From: Heterotrichella gracilis
Taxonomy: Eukaryota > Sar > Xanthophyceae > Tribonematales > Xanthonemataceae
Reading direction: 5' to 3'
Length of the DNA: 64,000 nucleotides
NCBI GenBank assembly: GCA_032358255.1
Contig: JAULBX010029488.1
Location: 124,001 to 188,000 of the forward strand
In this document: positions 1-11,383 of the stretch, in pieces
How the letters are laid out: each line of letters opens with the position of its first letter
Position numbering within the stretch: the first letter of the stretch is position 1
Notes under the pieces: model-generated
Seen by the model: only the letters and a program-made list of their open reading frames with translations
The model's database searches: none
Told to the model about the DNA's origin: nothing
Translations under genes and position numbers: made by a program

Positions 1-3000
1 CAGAAGGGCTGGTAGCACAGGATGGCCACTATCCAGCCAAAGAGGGTGGGTTCGGTGGAACGGACGTGGGAGTCGAACAGCCTGCGGGCAAGGGGGTGGA
101 GAGGGGGTTAAATGAGGCGCAGAGAAGAGGAGGAGAGGGTAGAGTAGGGGTTGGGTCTTGCGAGTTGGCTTAGGGTTGGACAGATGGAGAAGGGACTCGG
201 TAGGACATAGGCACCATCCAGCCAAAGAGGTGGGTTTGGGGGAGCGGACGCGGGAGTCAAACCGCCTGCAGGGTGAGGGATTATTGTGTCAAGCGGGTCC
301 CTACGGTAAGACATAGGGTCCGGCATTGGCAATAGGTAAACATATGAAATAATGATAATAGGACCTTTACTAATACCCTTGAGATAGGGTTCAGATGTAA
401 GGTGAGGTCTGTGTGCGTGCTATGTGCAGTTGCAGTTGCAGCTACATAGCCAGGCGCACGGAAGAGCAGGGGCATCTCAGTATTTGCGACTCACACCCAG
501 TCTGCACATGCAATACCATGGGATGCGCATAACACTCACTTGCATGCCAGGCTGTAGCCAAAGCACACTCACGGCATCCACCAAAACATCATATCATACA
601 AATGCACGTGCTTAGGTAGCCTACCCAATCTGCACGTGCACGCGCATTTTTGCACAGGCGACATCTGCACATGCAATACCATGGGATGCGCATGGACTCA
701 CTTGCAGCCCAGGCTTACCCAAAACACACCCAAGCTACATCCACCACAACACATCATTGTCGTACAGACGGGCTAGATGGCCTACATGTGAACAAATTGC
801 ACGTGCGACATCTACGCATATGGGATTTTTTGGTGGACACAGCACTCACTTGCATGCCAGGCTGTAGCCGAAGCACACCCATGCCACATCCACAAAGAAC
901 AGGGTGTCATACAGGAAGCTGTACAGGCGCATGAAGGACAGGTCGCCGTCCCAGTACAGGTGCCAGATCTCAACCACATTGTTCTCGTAATCCTGCAAGG
1001 ACGGCATAATGATAAACGCGTTTATCTTCCATTACTATTAGTATTGGTAAAACGATATCAACTACTTTACAAACAAACAAAACTTGGCACATTACCCCCG
1101 TAATCCTGCAAGGGAGCGGTATACATACTAGTATACAACAAAATCCAACAAGTGCTCATAGTCTGCAAGGAAGGGGTATAAATACGAACTATTTTACCAA
1201 TATTCAAAAAGTTGTTTCCGTAGTCCTGCGAGCAAGGGGCTCAGGCAATGAAACAAAAATGATTGAAATTTCCCGACCCTTCTCACTTGTTCCTGATGGC
1301 TGGACCAGCAATGAATCATTAAATCATTAAATCATTACATGCATGCAGACATGCTTTGTTCAAGGTAATGATCAGCCTTTACATGTGGTCAATGTCAATT
1401 GATCAGTTCAACACAATCTGTATAGAACATGCATAAAATGCGACTGCTTAAAACCTCATCAGCTGTCACACTTGATGCATGCCTTGTACACCTTGTGATG
1501 AGCTGATACAACGACATCGGCCAACTGTATAGACTGACTGTTGATCATTACCTTGGGCAAGACTTGCTTGATTTATTCTACTATTTTCTTGTCCATGAAA
1601 TGGACTAGGCCTAAGCGTGTCTTCTAATCTTTCTGTCTTTGCTGCAGGCACCTAACACCCCCCTTGCCCCCCTTCTATTACGTTATACCCCCTTTCATGT
1701 TCCTACTCTTGCCTTAATTTACAATCCGGCGGGGCGTTTGGGTTTGGTTTACAAGGGTCTCGGAGCACTGACTGCCGCCTGGGTAGGGTTCGTAAATTCT
1801 CCTGCAATTGTTCACTTGGTAGCCGTATATGGCCACATAGGTGATCACAGCGTTGTCCACGTCGTTATGGACAGCAGACGTGCTTGGCATTGGTGAAAGT
1901 CAACTGCCACCGCTGGCAAGTCCAATGGCGGTCCAACTGCCACCGGTGGCCACCCAACTGCCACCGACACCTAGCATGCCTAACGTTCAAAACGGCGCTG
2001 ACAACTCGTGATTGCCAGTGTGGCCATCTACAGCTACCAATTGGAACGCAGCTGCACTTGGCACATTCCAAATGGGCTATTGAGGAAGCAGATGCCCATG
2101 GTAAGGACTAGGTTAGCAAGTGTTTCAAATCTGGAAGGTTCACAAGTGGTGGTGGGCAGAATGCAGCTTTGAGGCTGGAAGTATTAATGCCAACACCCTT
2201 TCCAAATTGGGCAGAAAACAGTGTTTCACAAAAGTGACCCAAGCACACGGGGACTCTAGGCTACCTTTGCCCCAGGGAAACAAAAACCACCTAAACGAAA
2301 GGCATCTGACAGCACACCAACCAGCAGCACATACACAGCACTGGAGGCGGCACACCATTTCTACCCGCGCCGCCAACCAAAACCCTATCCCGCGCCGCCA
2401 ACCCAAACTCTCTCCGTTGACCAAGAAACTTAAAACAAAACTGTCCCAGGGATTTGGCCCCACCTGCAGCTGGTTGAAGAAGAATGAGCACATGAGCGGC
2501 AGGAAGAATGCCTTGACCAGGTACTCCAGTGCCATCTGGGTCCACCGCATGCCACTCACGTGCCCGCTGGTGGGCTGCCAGGTCACCACGCGGCCCAGGT
2601 TGTAGTACATGTCCTTCTTGCGGGACTCAACCTGGGGCACAAACACAGGCAGAAGATCGTTTTGCCCCTCACGTCAGCAGGCGCAGCAAATACCACATTC
2701 ACAAACCACATCCATTATGCACTGCACTGCCCCACAGCCACCCACCTGCCAGCCATCCACCACCACAAAGTACACCACCACCAGCAGGTAGATGACGGGG
2801 CCCAGCTTGCGCAGCATGTGGTACCAGTTGCGGTAGAAGGGCTGCTGGTACTCCACAAACACAAAGTAGCCAAAGCCGATGACTGACAGCAGGGTGGTGA
2901 AACCGACGAGCTTGAACTTAATGGTATGGGCGCAGGGGGTCCACCTGTGGGAAGGGGAGGAAAAATCAGATGTGAGCTGCAGCCACTGTGGGTAAAATGC

Positions 3001-3739
3001 TGTTTTATACATAAGTTTCTGGATTGTGGATTGGAATCCAGAAACAACCTGGAGGTCGAAGGTGGTTTTACCCCCTCAAATCCGTACCTTGCAATCCTAG
3101 CCTACACATGCAGTAGCCCTGTGTGGAGACCCCCGGGCACCAGAGGCAGGCGAGCAAGCAGGGACCACCCGTAATTGGCCATGCAAGGCAGACTGTGCAT
3201 CCAGCTGTACTGCTGGAATGCATGTAATCAGCTAACGTGGCACGTACGTACCTCTGGATCTGCAGCCCTGTGCTAGGCCTCTTTGCGGGCTGCAGGAACA
3301 GAGCTTCCAGCCCAATGAGCAAACCCGCAGGCACTGCCAGCACCAGCGGCAGGCGCACCAGCAGATGTACCCACCAAATGGCCATGCAATGCAGCCTGTA
3401 ACGCTGGAGTGCATGTAACCACCCAACACGTACGCACCTCTGGAACTGCAGCCCCGTGCTTGGCCTCTTGGCAGGCTGCAGGAACAGGGCCTCCAGGCCA
3501 ATGAGCAGACCCGCAGGCACTGCGAGAACCAGCGGCAGGCGCACCAGCAGCGGGATCCCCCAGTGCTTGAAGGTCGTCGCTGAGAAGAACAGCCCCGCCA
3601 GGGCCACCCAGTTGATCCATGCGCATGTGCAGCTGGTGGGGAAGTGGTGCGCGGTGGGGGTGGGGGAGGGCGGGGAGGAGGGCTTGAGGGCCGTCATGGT
3701 GGGGGGGTGGGGAGGCTGGGGAGGCGCCTGCGGGGTCAC
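1..3739 (-). CDS. Multi-pass membrane protein, isoprenylcysteine methyltransferase-like (3' truncated)
   Basis: Five exons join in phase: 3438-3739, 2746-2944, 2464-2631, 850-992 and 81 down to the window edge. The protein has several hydrophobic segments (near LLVRLPLVLAVPAGLLIGLE, GFTTLLSVIGFGYFVFVEY and GPVIYLLVVVYFVVV), then a polar stretch with RKKDMYYNLGR, then EIWHLYWDGDLSF and the motif LFDSHVRSTEPTLFGW. It therefore looks like an integral membrane protein of at least six spans. From memory, the DSHxRSTEPT motif followed by a tryptophan-rich segment occurs in large proteins annotated as isoprenylcysteine carboxyl methyltransferase family; any methyltransferase domain would lie beyond the left edge, so the function is inference. 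The start may be the ATG at 3739 or the one at 3697. Its introns contain partial copies of three of its own exon ends. Confidence 0.5.
211..272 (-). repeat. Decayed copy of the exon at 1-81
   Basis: The minus strand repeats the acceptor and first part of the exon at 81-1 (DSHVRSTEP region), but with substitutions and an indel that break the frame. The wider copy keeps the order acceptor, exon start, TTTGGCTGGAT. It lies upstream of the true exon, inside the intron. Confidence 0.7.
530..895 (-). repeat. Three tandem copies of an exon end plus its donor site
   Basis: The exon end reading SLACK followed by GTGAGTG (true copy ending at 850) recurs near 697 and 537. The copies are about 150-160 bp apart and share flanking blocks such as TGCACATGCAATACCATGGG. 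The extra copies lie within the intron and keep the donor site. Confidence 0.7.
3252..3565 (-). repeat. Tandem duplication of the first exon's 3' half
   Basis: The segment encoding LVRLPLVLAVPAGLLIGLEA through LQ[F/I]QR, plus its donor, is present twice: the coding copy ends at 3438 and a second copy ends at 3252, a shift of 186 bp. The second copy is almost intact and open but has no matching acceptor at its divergent 5' edge, so it is probably intronic. Confidence 0.8.
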
Positions 3740-6624
3740 AAGGAGATTTTACATAAAAAAGATAAGGTGGGGCCGAGGCGTGAGTTGGGTGATGGAGGAT
3801 TCAACGCAGTCAAGGTTCAGACCTGTCGCTGTTGAGTTTTGAAAGTTTAGGGTTTGCGCTCGAGGGTTTAGGGTTTCAATTGGCCTTGTGGTGGCCTGAT
3901 GGCGATATAAATAAAAATCTACAAAGGTGTCCTTGGACTGACGCTGGAAGCGTAATTAGCAAAGAATAGTGCATTACCCTATGTGATGTGTGATCATGAG
4001 CATGCCACGTTTGTTGCCAGTCCATGCCCGCGGTAGCTGACTAGGTGCAGCGCATGGCACGGGTACAAGGCTCTTAACCCCGGCACAGGGTTTACGTTGT
4101 AGGGTGTCGGTGATACCCTAATAAATACCAGGTACTGCGCATGCTGGCAGCACCGCACCTTGCACGAGCGCTTGTGCAGAGCCTGGAAGGGTTCACTGTT
4201 CAGCACGCCAGTTGCATGCAGGCGCATGGTAGGCCAGGACCCACTGGGTAGGGGCAGGGCGCATGGACTGGTGCCGGTTTACAACTTCAGTGCAGCGCAC
4301 CTGTGAATGAAGGGGATGGCGGTACTGCAGGGACTGAGCTGCACTTTGTGTCGAGTTCGCCTCCAGCTCAGGTTTCCACGTAGATAGAAACCTTCTACTG
4401 TACCAGCAGCTCCAAGGCTTTAGGCGGGCGCTGTAGTGTCTATTCCTGTCAGTGGGTACAGTCACTGAGTCAAAGCTGAGAGCTCAGGTGCATGCACACC
4501 AGAAAGGGCATCAAAACCACCCATGCAAGCCTTGTGACAGCACGAAAGCCAGTCACTGACAGTGGCAACAACCTCTCAAAACGCAGCAGACAGGATATGG
4601 CACCTGAACTTCAGTGCATGCAACCCACACATGTTTAAAAGCTCGCTACAACAGCTTCCGCACACAAACGTGACGTGCAGAGGTCCATGCTGAAGGGTGA
4701 CGCTGTGCATGCACTGAGTGTCGACGCGTTTAAATCTACTCAGGACGTACATGCAACGCAGGGTAGGGACCCGGTGCTGCACCTTGCATGGGCATGGGCT
4801 TCTTCAGGTTCGCATATGCATGTCAACGGTGGGACAAGCGCAAGTGCACCAGGAGGTCCTCTGTGGCACAAGGGCTCTTGGACGACACACCCACGTCCTG
4901 AGACCACGCTCTAGTGCAGTTGTCTACCATTAAGTGGTTGTACAACGCACTCACCAACTTGGCCTCGCCGCAGCGGGTTGAGAGTTGTGTTTCACCTGCT
5001 CTGTTTCACACCGAGAGTTCAGCAACGCTCCCAGTGACACGTTTTGACCTTCGCGCCTTGAGGGCTGCATGCATTCAGTGCATGCAATGCTAGTGACGTT
5101 CTGAACGCCGTAGTCGCTTGCACAAGAAGCGAACGAGCCCCAGACTTACGTTCAATATCAAGCAGTGTCTGTGATGGGTGACAGCTAAAAGTTTCATCGA
5201 CACGAAGCTCCTGCACCGCTCCGTTGAAAGCACTGCTTGCAGCCCACTTCCTAAAAGCATGCATGCAAATCTGCGGTGCAAGTTTTGGTCCCGAATAGCA
5301 CTCTGCCACACCTCGACAAAAACAGCAACTGCATGAGGGATGACACGTTTGATTGGTAACTGGCACTTGCTTTTTAGTCAGCGGGCGTCCGGTGCATGGG
5401 CGAGCCTCAGAATCTAGGATGCATCCTACCCCGTGCATCAGTCCTCCCGCGTGGCGCGCGGGATGGGGCACGAGCGGGACGCCCTCTTAAGTGCTCAGCA
5501 GCCTACTCAGGCTCTGAGCTGAGCTAGCTGGAGGCTTTGCTCTAAAGCTCAAATTTGGGTGCTGGTTTGCTGCTGTTTTGCTGCTAAACCACTCTATGAG
5601 CTCGCGACGCCTGCAGGTCGCCCAACAGTACATTTTGTAACATGCATGCCATGTCATGCTTGCAGGTCAGCAAAACATTGGCAAGCTCAGCCTCTGGGAA
5701 ATCTGCCTGAAAGTCAATCTCAATACATCCACCATTAGCGTTCTCAATGTTTGTTTCTTATCAAAGCTACTCTGGGAAGCACTTCATGTCTCAGAAGAAT
5801 TTTCTTGTGAGAATTTTAATTTCACACATGCTCTCTATACCACTGGCCGCCGCCTAACACGTAGCCCGCAGGGGGCACCACCCTCGCCAGATACTGACAG
5901 CCCGCAGTGGGCACAGCCGCACCTTGATACCCCCAGCCCGCAGTGGGCATCTGCTTCACCTAGTTTTGACAATCCCCACCCAGCCCCTTTTCTCCACCGC
6001 TCTACCCCTAGTGCTTACCCATCCCCAGTCCTTCCCCCAATTTTTTCTAGTGCTCCCACCACAGTCCTTTTGCCGCCCACGCCTGCCCATATACGCCCTG
6101 TTTTTGCCACCCCACGGGGTTCTTCTTTATTCCCTCTCAGACCCTCCACTAACCCCCCCCCATGCCACCACTCCCTCCACCACCTCCTTTTCCCCCCCAA
6201 GGGACGGGTTCCCTGACTGACTTGACTTGGGGGCTATGCGTAGTTGCTATGCCGCCTTGTTTACGCCTTTGGCGTCTGTTTACTTTTTTTTTCTTTTCTT
6301 AAGGAAATGATTCCAACATGACATGATTGTACATTGTACATACTGATTAATAAAAAAAAACTGTTGTCAACTCAGTTTAATTAGGGCCTCTGTGCGTTCC
6401 CTTTCTTTCTTGTCTTTCTAGGGCGCAATGCGGTGATAAGCGTGAAAGGAAGATAAAACGAGGAGGGGTGGCGGGAAGGGGGTGGGGAGGTGAATAAGGA
6501 CGTGGTGCGGGCGCCCTTTAAAAAAATTCAGGCCGGCAGGTTTCGTTGGAATCCCCATTCCGGGCCGGTTATACATATCACTGTCACATGTCGCAAATTG
6601 GATAGCATGCGATGCCACACAACC
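3740..6624. other. No recognised gene; possible retroelement 3' end
   Basis: I see no convincing coding exon here. 3846-3880 holds TTTAGGG-like runs. 5656-6218 is an open plus-strand frame of 186 codons, proline-rich in its second half, in which a block around CCCGCAGTGGGCAC recurs three times (about 5868-5950). It is followed by pyrimidine-rich sequence and an A-run at 6351-6360, which could be the 3' end of a degraded non-LTR retroelement. Low certainty. Confidence 0.35.
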
Positions 6625-7340
6625 TCACGATGATCGTCTGCATTTCTTAATTGGTCGCGCTGCCTCAGGCTCCGCGTCCCCTTCGCCTTCGTCGCCACCT
6701 TCTCCCCCCCCTAGCTCCAGCTGCACCGCCTCACCCAGCACTGTCTCCAGCCCTGGGTTCACCGGCTGCTGCAGGTGCACACGAGACCGGTAGCGGCGGG
6801 TCATTTCTGTGGCGGATTTACCAAACGCGCTCGCCACCTCCGCACTGTTGACCAACTCTATGTTCCTCACAGTCAGCTTCTCCAGGTGTGGCAAGCAGGG
6901 GAGGCGCAGCACGATGATGCCAAGGCACATGGAGTCATCCGTGGGTGCCTCACGGAAAGGTGGTCACAGCTCAAATTGCCCACATTCCAATTGACCAGCG
7001 CACTTGCGCGATGGAGGTCAGATTCATGCATTTGCTGCTGCTGGCCCACAAAGCGCACGTCCTTGCAGACATCCAGCGCCAGCTCCTGTAGCTGTGGTGG
7101 GGCCTGGAGCGCTTTGGTGAGGGGGAAGCCCGACCAGCAGGGCATGGACAAGCTGGTCAGGTGGCGCATGCTGCACATGTCTGCGCTCAGCTTGGCAAAG
7201 GGACCCTCGTCGCTGTAAGGTGCGTAGATGGTGAGGCACCGAAGGGAGTCAGGCAGGCTTTGGCCAGCAGCCTTGGTGAAGGGGAAATACTCCTGTGGAA
7301 AGGTGTACTCAGGGTCCGTCCAGCTGTTTTCATCCTCCTC
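6625..7340 (-). CDS. Leucine-rich-repeat-like protein, C-terminal part
   Basis: The minus strand reads EEEEDENSWTDPEYTFPQEY, then hydrophobic-patterned segments: SLPDSLRCLTIY, MRHLTSLSMPC, PPQLQELALDVC, and in the next frame LPCLPHLEKLTVRNIEL. This spacing resembles irregular LRRs of the F-box/LRR or DRC type, but I see no F-box. It ends with an acidic tail and a basic KKCRR segment at the stop at 6625. The frame shifts between about 6930 and 6965: LRR-like coding continues in a different frame, so there is either an unrecognised small intron or a frameshift. The 5' end is unresolved because a clear first exon is missing between 7340 and the TATA-like site near 7455. Confidence 0.45.
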
Positions 7341-7449
7341 CTCCTCAACACTAGACCCTAAACCCTAAACCAAATCCTGTCTGTCGAGCCTTGGCAACCG
7401 CTGTGTAAAAGGATTGAGGTTTTTCCCAGGGGCCCATGCCATGGGTACC

Positions 7450-7462
7450 ACCCCTTTTATAG
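7450..7462 (-). promoter_or_regulatory. TATA box candidate upstream of the LRR-like gene
   Basis: The minus strand reads CACCTATAAAAGGGG, a textbook TATA element. It lies about 110 bp upstream of the LRR-like coding region and about 140 bp beyond the stop of the upstream minus-strand gene, a sensible promoter position for two genes in tandem. Confidence 0.45.
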
Positions 7463-7598
7463 GTGGTGTAAAATACTTGGCCTTGGCCATCACAGGAATG
7501 CACCGCTTGGCCCCACTGGTGCAAAGGCTGCCTGCTGCCCTGCCTGTACAGCATTGTATTGCTGCAAGAAAAAAACGACACCAACCATCTAACCTCCT

Positions 7599-10041
7599 CT
7601 AATGCTTCTGCGCACGAGCCTCCTTGCACGCCTGCTTGTGCTGGCGCCGGTGAGCATGCTGGCACCCGGTCCCGCAGTAATACACCAGCCCACACGCGCA
7701 CCTGCGCAGGGCAACATCCCCCCCCCCCCCCACCCCAGACCCGCCACACACTCTCCCCTTGTGGTGCTTGTGCTTGTGCTTCTTTGGGGTGGGGCGCTTG
7801 GTGGTGGTGGTGGTGGCGGCGGCGGGGGGAGCTCTTGTCTGATTGCCCTCACCCCTGTCTGCACTCATGCGTTCTGCGACCCGTACCAGTGCGGGGTCCT
7901 GCTGTTCAGGGAAAAACTCTTGTTTAGGGTCCAGGGAACAGGGTTTAGGGTCCAGGGCCCAGGGATCTAGCAGGACATGCAGTGTACGCGTGTTAAGCCT
8001 GGCAGCAAAACCATTGGTTAGGGTTTAGGGTTCTCGAGGGTGCACGGCAGCAACGGTGCACTTTGTGCATCCTCACCCAAGGAGGCGAAGTACATGGGGC
8101 GGAGCACATCCACCATGCGCCATTTTTCATGTGTTATCCCATCAGCCGCACAAGAAACCAATTGAAATCCCATCCTTGCAGAACTACTTAAACAAAAAGA
8201 ACACCTACAATCAATGCCTGCACAACCAAACCAACCGCATGCAACACCCCATCCACTGCACGGAGAACCACATTACACCACCGGTACATGCCCAAACATG
8301 TGCAAAATGCCCCATTCGCCACTGCCCTCAGCGCCTGCTGCATGACCCTAGGGTTGCGCAAGTACACCTCCATGTGCTCGGTTTGCACAGCCAGACGCAT
8401 GCCCCCCTGCGCCAACTGAGCTGGACTGAGACCAGACGGGGTGTACACTGGGATTGCGGTGCTGTATCCTCGGCGTGCGTCGTTGTATGCTGGGCTTGCG
8501 TGGTTGTATGCTGGGCTTGTGGCGGCGTATCCTTGCCTTGCGTCGTTGTATGCTGGGCGTGCGGCGCTGTATCCTCGACTAGCGGCGCCATACACTGGAC
8601 TTGTGGCACCATACGCTGGGCGTGCGGTGCCGTATCCTCGGAATGCATCGTTGTATGTTGGGCTTGTGGCGCCGTATGCTGGGCATGTGCGGCTGTATGC
8701 TGGGCTTCTGGGGCTGTATGCTGGACTCTCATTGCCGTAAACTGGGCTTGTGGGGCTGTATGCTGGGCTTCTGGGACTGTATGCTGGACTCTCATTGCCG
8801 TAAACTGGGCTTGTGGCGCCGTATGCTGGGCTTGTGGGACTGTATGCTGGGCTTGTGGGACTGTATGCTGGACTCTCATTGCCGTAAACTGGGCTTGAGG
8901 GGCTGTATGCTGGGCTTCTGGGGCTGTAGATCGGACTGCCGTCCTGCATAGGAACAGTAACGTCTTGGTCAGTCAGTTGGCAGCTCAAGAGGTCTTCTTC
9001 CAATACGTGCACCCTAAACCCTAAACCCTAAATGTACCAATTGCAACTGCGTGCTATTTCCAACGAACATGCGGCACAAGTAAAGCTGTCCTGGTGGTAG
9101 TGGTGGTCGTGTGTGCACATACGAGAAGGAAACAACATATTAGTCTTGGTGGTGGTGGTTGTACCTGCTTGTTCAGTCCAGGAGTGAAACAGGTGGTAGC
9201 TGCAAAGCCCGTATTTAGGGTTGCATGTCAGGGTCCAGGGTCCAGGATTAGGGTTCAAGGTGAGCTTGAGCGATGCGGGTTTCGGGGAAAATGGGTGTGC
9301 AGGCAAGGTTTGTTTATTGACACTCAAACCCGCTATGTTCTCAGACCGCGGTGCTCATCAGTTGCAACCTTGTATGATATGGTGAGGCAGTACCCTAAAC
9401 CCTAAACCCTGTGAGCTGCAGATGTTAGCGCCACTGGCGTTTGGCCTCTCCTGAACTCAGTTCAGCCCTTGCCTTCCTTACAAGGTTTTAACCCTACAGT
9501 GGTGGAAACAGCAACCCACCAATGGAGCCCTCATATGGTCATCCTCTTCAGACTCGAAGCATCTGGGACCGTATGCCCGACTTTTGGCACGGGAGGCTGG
9601 ACTATCGTCCTGCAGTGGAACAATATTTTTTTAGTTAAGTGGTTGGCAGTTCAATTTGGCTGAAAAGTTGGCTGGAGGTCGTCCGATACAATGTACACAC
9701 ATGCATGAGTCACGGCGTGCTACTTCCGAGACAAAGCATGAACGCAAAGCGGTCCTTCCATTGGCCACGGGTAGCGGTTGAACACATCTCTGAACTGTCT
9801 TCTCAGAAAGTTTCCTTCTGAGCAAGAACCAACAGCAAAGTGGTTGCTTTGTCGCAGGAAAGCAAATATGCATGCATGCGCAGGTCACAAAACACCCCTG
9901 TGAACACCCCTCGTGCCTATGATGCTTGAAGCCACCCGAGAGTTTGAATCGTGGTAAAGGAAAGTTTTTAACACAAACATCGACAGCAAGGGTTCGTCTC
10001 GTCGCAAGCGTGGGTACCTGCTGCTGGTCGTGTTGCTCCAT
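7599..10041 (-). CDS. RNA polymerase II CTD-like heptad-repeat protein with partial MYND finger
   Basis: The central exon (about 8300-9010) encodes 24 consecutive heptads of the form xYSPxSP, including exact YSPTSPA units, then a segment with MEVYLRNPRVMQQAL. Two further exons join in phase: 8077-8174 (reads THEKWRMVDVLRPMYFASL) and 7741-7918 (FFPEQQDPALVRVAERM, then His/Lys-rich). The last exon, 7599-7701, gives CACGLVYYCGTGCQHAHRR and QHKQAC, the second half of a MYND zinc finger. The usual first CxxC pair is not evident. The heptads match the largest Pol II subunit's tail, but no other Pol II sequence is present, so this is a separate protein. A first exon at 10018-10041 (MEQHDQQQ, GTACCC donor) is possible, but its phase does not join directly. 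The end of the heptad exon is uncertain. Function unknown; the heptads could bind CTD-reading factors (inference). Confidence 0.55.
8428..8931 (-). repeat. 24 tandem CTD-like heptads (21-bp units)
   Basis: Units read IYSPRSP, AYSPSSP, VYGNESP, AYSPTSP, AYGATSP and so on, decaying toward the C-terminus into forms such as AYNDARQ and GYGTARP. Tyrosine at position 2 is kept in all 24 units. The DNA unit is 21 bp. Confidence 0.9.
9011..9033. repeat. Telomere-like CCCTAAA run
   Basis: Three consecutive CCCTAAA units immediately upstream (minus sense) of the heptad exon, supplying its probable acceptor TTTAG. Further short runs lie at 9391-9410, 7350-7368 and 8014-8032. Confidence 0.85.
9555..9665 (-). 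repeat. Degenerate copy of the heptad exon's 5' part
   Basis: The minus strand resembles 8930-9000 (GAACTGCCAAC, then GTTCC, then GCAGGACGATAGTCCAG), with many substitutions and loss of the repeat frame. It is an old partial duplication lying upstream of the real exon. Confidence 0.55.
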
Positions 10042-11383
10042 GTCTTCCTCCCCCCTGCAGAGCTTTATCAGCTCTGCCCTATCATAACAGTGTGATTAGT
10101 CGACGCCCAGGGCATTCAGGTGATCTGTCAGCTGCCTCAGGGATAGACTGTTCCAGTCCGTAGAACCCTGGCCGGGCACTTTAAAGATTGTCGATGCGAC
10201 ACGCAAGGAGGTACTCCCAACCTCCAGACTAGGCCCCCTTCCCGGCTTTCAAGACCGTGAACGAAGTGGTTTGTGCAACAGAACTCCCTCACAACAGACC
10301 TCCCTTGTTGTACGATACCTGCCAGTTCTTAAATAGGGTGACCCGCAAACTAATTTACGGTAATAATCACACGAACAGCTATTTCCCAAACGTCAGACCC
10401 ATCCTTCGAACTTACGTCAGTGTGAGTACGGGACAGGGCTGTAGTATACGTCCCAGTCACTGCTGGGCACTAAGCTGCGTCCTATTGTGCACTGTGTGGC
10501 ATATTGCTGCTTCCACGCCCAGCCCCCATGGGGATCTGTAGATAATGACGGTTTTCCCGCCATGCTTAGACCCTGTTCCGAGTCGGTGACCAACATCCCC
10601 TTAGCTGGGCAGGCAACTGTTGTTACATGGACAAGGGAAACAAAGTGAGTACTACGTACCCACTGACAATAGCACAACAGGTCATAAACATGCTGCAGCT
10701 GGCAGTAAACAAAAGAGGCGAAGGCACAACGTGTATGCCCCACCTGAGTTGGCAGCAATGACAAAGTCTGCAGCGCTTAGGCAAATACCCTGGCATTCCA
10801 GGTGCTACTCTACAATGCAAGGTGCGGGTCGGCCTAGTCAAGAGTCCTATCACCCATGCAACAGCAGTGCTTGCTGGTGAGCGGGTGAGGAGGTACCATA
10901 CCACAAGGGAGCATGCAAAATCGTGCTGGAAGCAACGTTAACTCGCCTGCTCTAAATGGTGCAGCACACCCACCACGGTAGGCCAGTCCACGGCACACCC
11001 CGCCGCCAGCCTCGCGAAATAGTTTTGGGTTTAGGCTCAAGGGGTAGGACAACCCTAAACTCTAAACCCTAAATCCGTTCATAGTACCCAGTTCTTAGCT
11101 GCTGGCACAGACTCACCCCCCTCCTTGCACAAGACCCGCTATCCCCTCCTCAGCCCCACAGACAACCCTTGGTTGTCCCCATTTCTCCTTGCTCCTCCCG
11201 CTATCGCTCCCTCCTGGACCGCCCCACACACAGCCCTGATCGCCGATCAGAATAACGATGAAAAGCCCCGGCTGCCGATCCATATTCCCTCCCAACTTGG
11301 CCGCACATGCTCAGGGGGACTAGAACATCATATTCCAGCCCCCCTGACGCATTCCCCCTGCCTCCCCGTTTCCCCCGCTGCTA
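10042..11383. other. No recognised gene
   Basis: Only short open frames without family resemblance. Telomere-like CCCTAAA runs occur near 11053-11080. 11100-11370 is C-rich. Confidence 0.4.

Noticed and set aside
2140-2646. Overlapping plus- and minus-strand frames near 2.1-2.6 kb as separate genes
   Set aside because: Only the 2464-2631 portion is coding, as an exon of the membrane protein; the rest is intron.
7351-7749. Minus-strand frame reading YKRGGTHGMGPWEKPQS as an exon
   Set aside because: It contains the TATA-like element and does not join the LRR-like exon in phase; better explained as promoter and 5' flank.
8056-8898. Plus-strand 280-codon Cys/Trp-rich repeat frame
   Set aside because: It is the antisense shadow of the 21-bp heptad repeats, which stay open in several frames.
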